A stretch of 64,000 nucleotides of DNA from Mesostigma viride (taxonomy: Eukaryota > Streptophyta > Mesostigmatophyceae > Mesostigmatales > Mesostigmataceae): NCBI GenBank assembly GCA_009746045.1, contig RPFO01000253.1:2372888-2436887 (forward strand), given 5' to 3'. Position 1 is the first letter of the stretch. Every line of letters starts with the position of its first letter. The translations under genes and the position numbers were made by a program. The notes beneath the pieces were generated by a model. That model worked only from the letters and a program-made list of their open reading frames with translations, ran no database searches and was not told the DNA's origin. Shown here piece after piece: positions 1 to 9,862 of the stretch.

Positions 1-222
1 TAAGACCCATGTGAGCATATCATAGCAAGGAGCGTGGGCAAGTAATCTGAACATAGCCAGGGCGTAGCATAGCTGTACTAGGACTAGGCTAAGGCTATGG
101 CTGGTTGTGTACCGTGCGTTGGCGGCACGTGACTAGGTGTGTTGGCACAGCTAGGCAACAATCTAGGCATGGCTGCCTTAGCGGCAGTGACGCCAATGGT
201 TACAAGCTAGGGCTATTCTATT

Positions 223-560
223 CTAGCCCGCTGGGGGCGTCCACATCTTGTGGTTGATCATCAGGTCCCCGCCCCTCCAGTACACCTTGGGCTTCTGGGG
301 GTCCTGCTTATGGCGGAGGTATTCCGGCCACAGGTCGCGTCGCTGCTGTTGCTGAGCGGGGGTGAGGTCGTCATCCAGCGTCCAGGTGAGGTCGTGCAAC
401 CGCTTGCGACGAGAGAGGAACCGCTGCTTATCCTCAGGGGAGGGGAAGGTGAGTAGGACTGGTGGGGGAGCCGCCTTGTCCCGTGAGTGGGGAAGGCGGT
501 GGCTCCAGTCGATGCTCGCCAAATGGCGCAAAAAAAGAAACATATGTTAAAATCAACGGT
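223..560 (-). pseudogene. LINE ORF1-like C-terminal fragment
   Basis: An open minus-strand frame ends at the stop near 223. It contains the pattern LDDDLTPAQ, then R-x-LWP, then VYWRG and NHK. That arrangement (LTP-Q, LWP, WRG) is typical of the C-terminal domain of L1-type ORF1 proteins, which bind element RNA. A second copy of the same pattern lies at about 32500-32660 on the plus strand. No coiled coil or start region can be followed upstream, so this is a fragment of a retrotransposon and not a host gene. The family assignment rests on pattern resemblance only. Confidence 0.5.
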
Positions 561-599
561 GCGAATCCTCGTTACCGCTCGGGTAACATTCTCACTCAT

Positions 600-902
600 T
601 TCGCGTCTCCTACGAACCGTATTGTAGTGCTCAGTGGGAGGGGATGGAATGGATGGTGTAAGCTATCTAGGTCCTAGTTACAGGGGTGTGGGCACCACGG
701 CGCCCGAATCGCTATGAATGCCATACGCGGTCACATGCGGAGCCCCCACAGACTTGGGGGTGGTCTGCTTCATCACTACTTGCCATCTATCCTTGCGTAC
801 CATCTGCCTCCATTAATTAATTAATTAATTAATTAATTAATAGACACGTGACTGCGTCACGTGAGCATAAGTCCTCAGTGGGAGGGGAACATGGGATGGA
901 AT
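600..902 (-). mobile_element. LINE family A 3' end with (TTAA)n tail and second tail hairpin
   Basis: Read on the minus strand, 640-810 matches the 3' end of the LINE copy at 46300-46460, including the C-terminal coding end around the PVGAP motif. It is followed in plus coordinates by about ten TTAA units (813-840). Next comes the hairpin CACGTGACTGCGTCACGTG (about 845-863), which is the tail hairpin of another copy. The element is severely 5' truncated and two tails appear to be nested. Confidence 0.6.
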
Positions 903-2195
903 GGATTAAATTAATTAAATTAGTCCGGGAATGGGTTTTTGGCATTTAATTTTGACCCCTGAAAATGAAAAAAATCATAACTCATAGGCCACAACTCCAA
1001 ATACCCCCAACCAAGGTGCTAGGAATATTTACACTTCAAGGGCTTTCAGAATATGCAATAATATCATGAGTTTATAAAGTTGTTTGCAAGATATTTAATG
1101 TCAAAGTTGGCCAAAAGATGATCATTTTCAGGTAAGCAAAAGCCCCTTAGTAGCTTACCCCTGCAGGGAGGGTTCTAAAAAATTATTCTGGGGTTGGACA
1201 ATGTCAATAGATAGTGCCACCATGCTTTCCTTGGGTCAGACCGCACGGATAGCCCAACTGACCTACATAATCCGCTCACTTACGTGTGTGGGTTACGCGC
1301 GCGTAAGCAGCCATCCATGAATTGCCACACACTTATGCATTCAATGTATACAGCCACATAGGACTGTCAATTTAAGTGCTGGAAAACAAAGAAGTTGCTA
1401 AACCAGCACCAACGGAATGGCATCCTCCAAAGAAACACCACAAACAAACTGAGCAGATTTGGGGCTAATAGCACTCATACAGCAGGCATGGAAACCTGCT
1501 GCAAGAGGCACTGATACACTCGTGAAACAAGGATGCATAAACGACAGATTCCCATGCAAACGACATGCAAACACGTTGCCGTACCTGGCTCGATCACGAC
1601 CTTTCCGGGTTCTGCTGGCCGGGGCCCTCATATCTCACACGGGCTAATGCTTTCCAGGCATAGGCCGCCATAGCCTGATAATGCATGCATCCACCATGGT
1701 TACCAGGTTGATGTTCTGTGCAAAGATGACCTATAAACGCATCCGAATTCACAGGGACGCTGCTGCGGATGTCCAGTACCAAAACTGGGTGCTCGGGCTG
1801 GCGAAGCCTGCCCGGCCATAAGAAGAAAATCGAAATATGACGTGCCATTACTCATCTGGTACTGGCGACCAAGAAATCAGTAATTCCCTACCTGTATTTT
1901 CCCAATGCTATACATCTGGCCACCCCTGACCTACGAAAATCACGCATCATCATGCATTCTGAGCAACATTCTGAACCGTTACAAGCCGCGAGACGCAAAT
2001 TTCCATGACAACGGCACGCTAGCAGCCATATCTAGTTACGCGCGCGCGCGAGTGAAAATTTCCCGCCAAAGTCACGTGATACTTTCTCAATACACGTTGT
2101 AATTACCAGGCTATGGCGAATATTACCCCCAAACCTATGCATCACCTTCGTCCCTAAGTGTTCCCAGACCCACCGGACAGCTTAAATCCGTCACG
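903..2195. other. No gene recognised
   Basis: This is AT-richer sequence with no convincing coding frame, RNA gene or repeat family member. The open frames here are short and have no recognisable motifs. Confidence 0.5.
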
Positions 2196-2266
2196 GGTGG
2201 CGCGGCGCTCCTGGAATTAAGCGCCGCGCCACCGGGGATCAAACTGGGCGATATATCGCCCAGTTT
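2196..2266. repeat. Paired inverted repeats (14-bp arms plus 26-bp palindrome)
   Basis: Arms at 2196-2209 and 2220-2233 (GGTGGCGCGGCGCT and its complement) form a hairpin with a 10-nt loop. Seven bases later, 2241-2266 is a perfect 26-bp palindrome centred on GATATATC. Both are read directly from the sequence. Function unknown; a MITE remnant is possible. Confidence 0.7.
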
Positions 2267-2289
2267 CCGGACTATGGGTTAAATTATAA

Positions 2290-2830
2290 CATGCCTCTGT
2301 GGGGAGGTCATGTAGCACATATTTCATGATGGATGGGCTGGAGGAAGCCGCGTGATCGAACTATCCTAACTCTAAGCTATCTAGAAAATCCCAACTACAC
2401 TACTCATCAAAACGCCTCCTCCGCTTGGGGGGAGGTGGCTTGCCCACAGGGTCGGGCGTGTGCGCCTTGACAATCTTCTTCCACCGCGTCTTGTCCTGCA
2501 TGGCAGTCCAAAGATGGGAGAGAGAGTGGATGCGGTGATCAAACTGGGCTGGGACCACTAGGTCGTCCAGCAACATCTGAACGTAGTTGGTGACAGGTTT
2601 CCCTACCCTTTTGGGAATGTCCTCGGCCGGGGCCAGGCCAGGTCAGAATGTGCCGCCCTGGCTGGCCAAGCCGCTGGGGGCCGGCCAGACCAAGGGTGGT
2701 GTCGACCTGGCTGGTGCGGGCAAGATGTCCTACAAATGCTATCCTACGCTGCCTAATCTCGTCCGAAACACGAGGCACTAATACAATTCGTTCAAGTGGC
2801 CCGCCGGAGCGGCTGTACAATTTTTCCCAG
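2290..2830 (-). pseudogene. LINE family C 3' end (ORF2 C-terminus, 3' UTR, tail hairpin)
   Basis: The minus strand encodes a VGHLARTSQVDT motif. After a frame change it continues to a C-terminal end reading DKTRWKKIV...PDPVGKPPPPKRRRR with stop TAG at 2400-2402. The same PVG-containing C-terminal end occurs in the LINE copies at 45.4-46.4 kb and 34.0 kb, so these are related families. Downstream in element orientation, around 2285-2330, is a hairpin with stem CATG/CATG and GAGG/CCTC followed by TTATAATTTAA. This matches the tail at 46752-46850. The fragment is 5' truncated and frameshifted. Confidence 0.6.
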
Positions 2831-2949
2831 TGAGCGCGCTGCCAAGTGTACTTGTGGGCAAATTTTTAGGTGCCCCGTCACTTCGAGGTACTAAAAATTA
2901 GGCTACGGTACGAATTCAGCGAATTTCAGCGAATTTTCAGTCGAACCAA

Positions 2950-3460
2950 AGGAAGTGACGCCAACTACCAAAAAGTTTCCGTTACGAATTTTCAGCCCAA
3001 CACTCGCGCAAAATGAAGTGACGGCAACTACCAAAAAGTTTCCGTTACGAATTTTCACTCCCGCACGTTTGCACAAAAGGAAGTGACGGCAACTACCAAA
3101 ACGTTTCCGTTACGAATTTTCAGTCCCACACTTCGCGCAAATTTTAGTAGGGCTGCACGCAAGCTACCTTTCAAAATTTTGCGCTAGTATGGAACGCATT
3201 TCATTCGTCTGGAGGAACGCTGCCCGCCAACTACCCCCGTTCAGAAAGTTCCGCCGAAATTTACTTGAGATTTGAAAATCTGAACGTCCGCGCAAATTTT
3301 AGTAGGGCTGCACGCAAGCTACCTTTCAAAATTTTGCGCAAGTATGGAACGCAATTCATTCGTCCGGAGGAATGCTGCTCGTCAACTGCCCCCGTTCAGA
3401 AAGTTGCGCCGAACTTTACTTGAGATTTGGAAATCTGAACGTGCGGTTGGAGTTTCGCGG
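2950..3460. repeat. Two adjacent tandem repeat families (about 63 bp x3, about 156 bp x2)
   Basis: A unit containing GAAGTGACGGCAACTACC and GTTACGAATTTTCA recurs three times between about 2950 and 3135. It is followed by two copies (from about 3135 and about 3291) of a 156-bp unit starting CGCGCAAATTTTAGTAGGG. No coding signal is seen. The repeats are likely satellite-like or remnants of an unclassified element. Confidence 0.75.
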
Positions 3461-3652
3461 GGAAACCCAAGTTCCCAAGTAATTCACCAATGACGCGCTT
3501 CGAACACTTGTCCGCTAAAACCTAAGCAGCCGCTCCATGAGCGCGGAGCATAGGCATTTCAGGCTATTTCTGGCATACCTGGGTCACCTTAACTGTTATA
3601 TGGAAATAAACTAACACCCATTTCACCGGAAGCAGCCGCTCCGGCTGGCCAC

Positions 3653-5256
3653 TTAAACGAAACTTGATCGGATGCCATGATACAAAGACTCAGATGACGG
3701 ACGCTCGGAAAAACCTACGTTAAGGACCTGTCGAAGCATCCTGTAAACTGTGCCGTCTAGCCTGGCTGCCAGTTTGGGTGTGATTGTCCACGCCTCGGCG
3801 CCATACGTGAGTACCGTGAGGACGAGGACCTTGAAGAGCATGCGCTTGCGGTGCCCGTCCAGGCCCTTCGAGCGCCAGTAGGGTGTGAGCGAACGGAGCT
3901 TGGCCCAGGTAAGGCCGATGCGGGTGTCCACATCGTCGGCGGTGTCAGGAAGCCAGCTCCCCAACAGCCTTGAAGCGGTCGCGGAACGGGACCTCCGTCC
4001 CGTCGAGCAGGCGCGGCAGCGGTGGTTTACTGGAGGCCCCAATCACCATCGCCTCGGTTTTGACACTAATCTCCAGCCCCACCGCCCGCGCCTCCAGGCC
4101 CAGGCAGTCCAGCCAGGTCTGAATGTGCTCGGGGCTCTCGATGAGGGTGGTATAATCCGCATAAATCAGGTCGGCAAGGCGGTAACCAGGTCTAACCCCG
4201 CCGTGCTCTTTCACGTTAAGGATGTCCAAGCCTGGCTCAAACCCCTTAAGAGCAGTAAAGCGCGCACGTGCCCGGCGCATGACGTGATCCACGACAATAA
4301 TGAACAGGTATGGGGACAGGACACAACCTTGCTGCCACATGCACCCCGTGGTGAAGGGGGAATGGTGGAGTGGTGCCTTCCGCAGTCCGCACTACTGCCT
4401 GTGAGCCCTCATACAGTCGGCGAATGGCAGCAATAAACGCAGGTGGTACCCGATCCAGAGCTAGGATGGCCCAAAGAGCCTCCCAGAGAACCGTGTCAAA
4501 GGCCTTGTGATATATAGTCGACAAAATGAAGACCAGCGGCAAACTGTCAGGGGGAAGTCGACGCACCTCCTCCATCAACCGGCGCGCGACAAACACAGCC
4601 ATGACAGTGTTACGACCACGACGGAAACCCATCTGAGACTCACCCAGGTGTGGGTCCAGCGCGGCGCGGAGCCTGTGCAGCATCATGCGCATGAAGACCT
4701 TCAGAGCGGCGCTCTGGAGGCAGACACCCCGGTAGTTGCCGGGGTCAGCAGCAGAGCCATTCTTGTACAGCATGACGCGGATGGCCGTCTGCCGCTCAGC
4801 AGGCGGAGGCTCGTCAGAGAGCAGGACACGGTTGCAGAACGCCAGCAGAAGATCCTTAACCGCCAGATCAGGGGTCTTCAGCAGCTCAGCAGAAAGGTGG
4901 TCGGCACCGACCGCCGCATCGTACCGCAGGCGAGCAAGGGCGCCGTCCAGTTCCTTCAAAGTGAAGGGGGGGACGACGTCATCAGTGGCAAGGCAGCCCT
5001 CCTGCAAGGCGGGGACTTGGTAGTCCGCGGCCGCTCGAGGATCGAGGGGGGCGTTGGCGGTGGCGGGGGTCCGGCGACCCCGAGGCGGGCGGCCGTCTCG
5101 GGGTGGAGCGGCGGGGGGGGGGGCGCGAGCCCCACCGGTCAAGGAAATATTGTGGGCCAACCAGCGGTCAAGGCTGACCGGCGCCGTGCCGTCCCCCGTG
5201 TGCTCCACCGGGGTGCGCTGCCGCCGGCCGCCGAGCCGGTCGAGGTGGTACCACAT
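3653..5256 (-). pseudogene. Non-LTR retrotransposon reverse transcriptase, frameshifted
   Basis: Three minus-strand frames, read from 5256 down to 3653, together give a LINE-type reverse transcriptase. Motifs in order are NYRGVCL, MGFRRGRNT, KAFDTVLWEALWA, then GCVLSPYLF, then YADYTTLI at the active-site position, then LTYGAEAWT in the region after the RT. The usual YADD is YADY here, losing a catalytic aspartate. At least two frameshifts separate the motifs. The copy has no 3' hairpin of its own where it abuts the family A fragment near 5337. It is a dead copy of a family related to, but diverged from, the next RT. Confidence 0.85.
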
Positions 5257-5336
5257 GTCCTTGCCCTGGTTGCGAGCCTGGCAGGCCTTGGCATCCGCGA
5301 TGCACTGGGCCGCCTCCGCGTCCTGAGCCGAATGGA

Positions 5337-5745
5337 ATGGATGGTATAAGCTATCTAGGTCCTAGTTACAGGGGTGTGGGCACCGCGGCCCGAATCGCTA
5401 TGAATGCCATACTTGGTCACACGCGGAGCCCCCACAGGCTTGGTGGGGGTGGTCTCCTTCATCACTACTTGCCATCTATCCTTGCGCACCATCTGCCTCC
5501 ATATTACAGACAAGCCAGGAGGCTGCCCGGGGGTGAGCCCGTCACGTCTAGTGTAGCACATGTCCATGCCGAGTCTATCACGAAAAGTCCACGGGTGGCG
5601 GCCCTGCCGCGCGCGGCCTGGGGCTAGCTCGCCAGGTGAGGACATATCGCCCAGGCTGGGCGGGCTTGGTGCCAGCTAGTCTATCTGAGGTATCTACCTG
5701 ATCTGTGCGGGCCCGAGGTGCCCGGCTAGGCCCAGGCGCCTGTGC
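5337..5745 (-). mobile_element. LINE family A 3' end fragment
   Basis: On the minus strand this encodes the end of the family A ORF2, with motifs GRHPWTFRDRLGMD, LSVIWRQMVRKDRW and PVGAPRVTKYG. It is nearly the same as the plus-strand copy at 46100-46440, with one frame change near the PVGAP motif. It lies head to tail with further family A sequence at 5746-6690. Confidence 0.75.
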
Positions 5746-6690
5746 CTAATAATGTGGGAAACATAGGGCGGGCAAATCAGCGTACAAATCCTCATTACTA
5801 ATGTGCAAACCAAAGGGGATGTTAAGGGCCTTGCGCAGCATCTTGGTGACGGCGCCGTCGAGTCGTTGCTCCAGCTCCTGCGTCAGTGTCCACGTCTCGG
5901 CGCCGTAGGTCAGGATCGTCAGAATGACGACCTTGAAGAGGTCACGCTTGACGATCCGGGGTAGGGCGGGGTTGCTCCACCAGCGGCGGTGGTCATGGAG
6001 GTGCGCCCACGCCATGCCGATCCGTGTCGTCATGTCGTCCTCGCAGTCGGGAAGCCAACTGCCGAGCAGCTTGAAGCGGCCTGAAGTAGGGTAGTTGACC
6101 ACGGCATCGTCTAAGAGGCGGAGTGTGGGTGGGGGCCCTGCCATGCCGAGGGCCAGGGCCTCCGTTTTGGGGCTGATTTCTAGACCAACCGCCCGAGCCT
6201 CGAGCGCCAGGCAGTCCAGCCAAAGTTGGGCAGACTCCGGCTTCTCGATGAGCGTGATGTCATCGGCATAAATGAGGTCAGCTAGTAAATTCTGCTTGTT
6301 AGTCGGCCCCCCTTCCCCAAGCTCGTTCGTGATCGCTAGGCCAGGGGCACGGCCTGCAATGCTAGCAAAGCGAGCACGTGCCTGGCGCATAACATAATCC
6401 ACTACAATAATAAACAGGTACGGCGACAGGACGCAACCCTGCCAGACGCCGGTCTGCAGTGGGCATGGCGGGGTAATGCCGTGTTGAGTGCGCACCGAAG
6501 TGGTCGACCCCTCATACAGCGTGCGGATGACGGTAATCAGGGGAGTGGGGACGCGAGCGCGAGCACTGAGTACAGCCCATAGAGCGTCCCAGAGGACAGA
6601 ATCAAAAGCCTTGATGAAGTCGACGAAGATCAGGATGGCGGGAAACTCACCAGGTTGCAGGAGAGCGATTTCCTCGAAGAGCGATCTGCC
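5746..6690 (-). pseudogene. LINE family A reverse transcriptase fragment
   Basis: A single open minus-strand frame carries LINE RT motifs: VDFIKAFDSVLWDALWA, GCVLSPYLFIIVVDY, LADLIYADDITLIE (intact YADD), LEISPKTEALALG, FKLLGSWLP and LTYGAETWTLT. The frame ends near 5746, just past the LYADLP motif, where the copy at 46020 reads on in frame. The 5' side, near 6690, is joined directly to the tail hairpin of another copy, so the upstream part of the RT and any endonuclease domain are missing. The catalytic motif is intact, but the element cannot be autonomous. Confidence 0.85.
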
Positions 6691-6906
6691 TCCATGAATG
6701 AATGAATAGACACGTGACTGCGTCACGTGAGCATAAGTCCTCAGTGGGATCTGCCTCCATATTACAGACAAACCAGGAGGCTGCCCGGGTGTGAGCCCGT
6801 CGCGTCTAGTGTAGCACATGTCCATGCCGAGTCTATCACGAAAAGTCCACGGGTGGCGGCCCTGCCGCGCGCGGCCTGGGGCTAGCTCGCCAGGTGAGGA
6901 CAAAAC
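6691..6906 (-). mobile_element. LINE family A 3' end with tail hairpin
   Basis: A hairpin CACGTGACTGCGTCACGTG at about 6711-6729 and a degenerate TGAA/TTAA tail precede (in plus coordinates) another copy of the family A C-terminal coding end, with GRHPWTFRDRLGMD and LSVIWRQ motifs. The reading frame runs from this fragment into the RT at 5746-6690. That makes an apparent 396-residue ORF which is a junction artefact of two insertions. Confidence 0.65.
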
Positions 6907-9862
6907 GTCCGGGCTGGCCGGGCGGGCTTGGTGCACGACTGAATAAGGGCTCCACCAAGGTTTCGAACAAACATTTCAGGTCGCAATACTCTTCTCTATT
7001 AGAGACCTTCTAATTAATTTTCTCAATACTTGTCCAAAAGATCGACCCCGAATGAAAGCCAAACATTCACAACACGTACACTGGATCCATGTAACAACTG
7101 AATTACTTTGGGTTGTTACAGATGCTTGCTGAGTCAACGTTGAACGCCATGGCCGTGTCGGTTAGGTAATTGCTGATGATGTATGTACATGTACTATTGT
7201 GGCAAGTACAGCATGCATCGCATGAACGCGTGCATGCCAGGCCTAATGTGCATGCACACCTACAAATTAAAGCGCTGAGGCGCTTTAATCATACCTCTAT
7301 TAGATCTAGCTGGCGATCTGCATGGCTGGATAATGGCCAGAAGGATCAAGTGCGAATGGGCATGATCTGATTCACTCATGCACGTGGGCCAGGGCGATTA
7401 TACATCAGCAATGGTTGATAAGTACATGTGCATGATTGATATATGTGCTTATTGCAAAAACTTTGCCGCACGTCAATGATGCTTGAATCGCCCCTGCACA
7501 ATTTATCAATCCACTATGCGGCCTCATGTGCCTCAATCTTCACTTGTGCATGGCAAAAAGTACATTTTCTGCTCAATTAAACTGGCCGGCTGGCCCCACG
7601 ACCAGTGGCCTCCAAGACTGTCAAGTCCCCAACAGCCATGGGCCTTTATTTTGAATTGCAACGACATGTGGATTAGCTGATCGAGGCATATTCTTCACTC
7701 CTGTGCCCAAGAGCTGCACAACCTGGGCCAGCCCGCACATGATCCACATTGCTCACATTTTGCGGCCTGCTACCCACCTAGCGAGCAGTCATGTAAACCG
7801 CCCTCATGCCGCCACGTCAACCGTTGTGCAGTGATCCCCATCCCCATCCCTCATGCCTGAGCACACGTTGGTTTGTGCGACAACTACCCAGAGAATAAGG
7901 ACCAGAGCCATGATGACCACCCATGCTGTCGTGCCTGTCCCCTGCGTTGTCTACCAGCGACGTCCCACACAGTCATGCCGTCGTGCACCAGTGTCGCCTT
8001 CCGTTGTCTACGTCGCCTGATGCCGCTGACGCCACACACGGCCCAATGGCCTACAGGCGATCCATCTACAGACTGAGCCCTTGCCTGGCTGGATGGGAAG
8101 GCCCTGGTAAACATTTATTCAACGCAAATGGGCAGACGTGGCGGGTCAGACCCGTGCATGGGCCAGTGGTGCAGGGCACGCCCCCAGTACAGCTGCACTG
8201 CCTTCAACATTGGGCCGAGGCGAACGAAGGCAGATACGGCCCAGTTGACACCTTCATGGTAGAACCATGTCATGTTACTGCTCGCATCCCCACACACCGA
8301 TCTTGTAATGTGCACGGGCATGCGCCATAGGGTACGCCTACTTGCATGCATGCAAGAGCGCATGCGGGCACAAGCGCATGCATGGATGCAAGAGTGCGTG
8401 ACGACAGACAGCTTGCTCTGACATGTGGGCTGACGCACACAGGGCCTTGCCCGGATCCCTGTGAGCCCTGGCAAGCCATCCGGAGAAGACGTCGCGGCGC
8501 CGTGACAAAAAGGGGTAACATGATCTCACCCCGCCGGTGGCCTTGCGAAGGAGTAGAGGGCGATGCAGCGCAGGTCATAGACGCATGCGCACGCTTGCGA
8601 CCCATGTGTATGGTTCCTTCATCACCGCAGCCCCTGCTGGCTCTCTTTTGCTCTCTTTCACCCTACAGTTACCCTTGAGTGATCGCGCCAGCTGTCCAAC
8701 CAGCTCCATGCGCAGCTCTCAAAGACCGGGATGTGGCAGCCTGCATCCTCACCGGGACAAGCCGGCTGCTGGCGCTGGTGGGCACATGGTGGGAGGTCAC
8801 ATTGGTGGGACGGATGGCAGCAAGGTGGCCATGCCTGCACATTGCACCAGGTCACGGGACCAGGTGGCCCATGGCCACGCGGGTGCCAGTACAAAGGCGC
8901 AACAGCTGACTGCCAGTACAAAGGAGCCACAGGCGGTGCAAGCGCCTGGCCAGCTGGGGTGCCAAAGAACCTTACGTTGACCCTCACCAGGAGGGGAAAA
9001 GGTGGGGGCAAGCATTCACCCCCGCCTCTCCCATTCCTCCAATCCTCACGCAGCCAACGTGGGAACCGGCAGGGCCACACAACTCCCAGCCGCAGTGTTG
9101 TCTGGCTTGTGGAAGGAGCCCTACAAGCGAAACAAAGTGCTTTCACCCCGACACCATACCCACGATCCCGCTGCCGTGCCGCCGGTGATCAGGACCCAGC
9201 GACATGCCGTGCCGCACATGGGCGGTGGGTGGGAGGACGAAACTGGCATACAGTTCCCCATGCAGTTGGGCCAACGGTGGCATCTGCACTTGGTGGCGCA
9301 CATTTCTGGCATCTGCACCTGGAAAGCATGAGGCTCGTCTCAATGGTCTCATTGAGGCGGAACCAGCGCAGGCCAGAAATCTGGAGCACATCTCCAGTTC
9401 GACTCCACACACACAAGCAAGTGAAAGCCTGGCGGACCAGAAAAGCTTCTCTTTCCCCTTGGTCTTTCCGCGAGGGGGACAATGTCTTGCAGGGCATGGT
9501 ACATCCCTGCAGGCTGTCGTGAACACGAGACGGAAAAGTCATGATTCATGCCTGGTGAACCAGCCTCATGCTCTCGTGCAGGCCACCATCCACCACAGGC
9601 CAGCGTGGTGGTCGGCGCAAACATGGAGCCTTCAACAAAGAGTCCAACGGGCCTCCAAAGAATACGCCCAGCGGGGCATGCCGTGCCGCGAAACCAACGT
9701 CCACGCGACAAGCACCAATGACCAGCGCCCAACAGAGCCACCATCCGTGGCACTCTTGTCCCACAGGGTCACCCTGGCCCTCTCGTTCGTGCAGGAACGA
9801 CGCTACAGATGCCCCACTGCGCCCTCTGCATGCCTGTGGGAAGAATACAATTCACGACTCGC
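6907..9862. other. No gene recognised (downstream flank of the GT8-like gene)
   Basis: Nearly 3 kb with many overlapping short open frames on both strands, none with a recognisable motif or consistent splice structure. Short GCATGCAAG-type repeats occur near 8340-8400. The 3' UTR of the minus-strand gene ending at 9863 presumably occupies the right-hand part. Confidence 0.4.

Noticed and set aside
5746-6936. A single 396-residue LINE ORF
   Set aside because: The N-terminal part is the 3' end of another LINE copy joined through a tail hairpin, so the frame crosses an insertion junction.
8537-9522. Overlapping ORFs on both strands
   Set aside because: No motifs or coherent splice structure, and several frames are equally open, as expected from composition.
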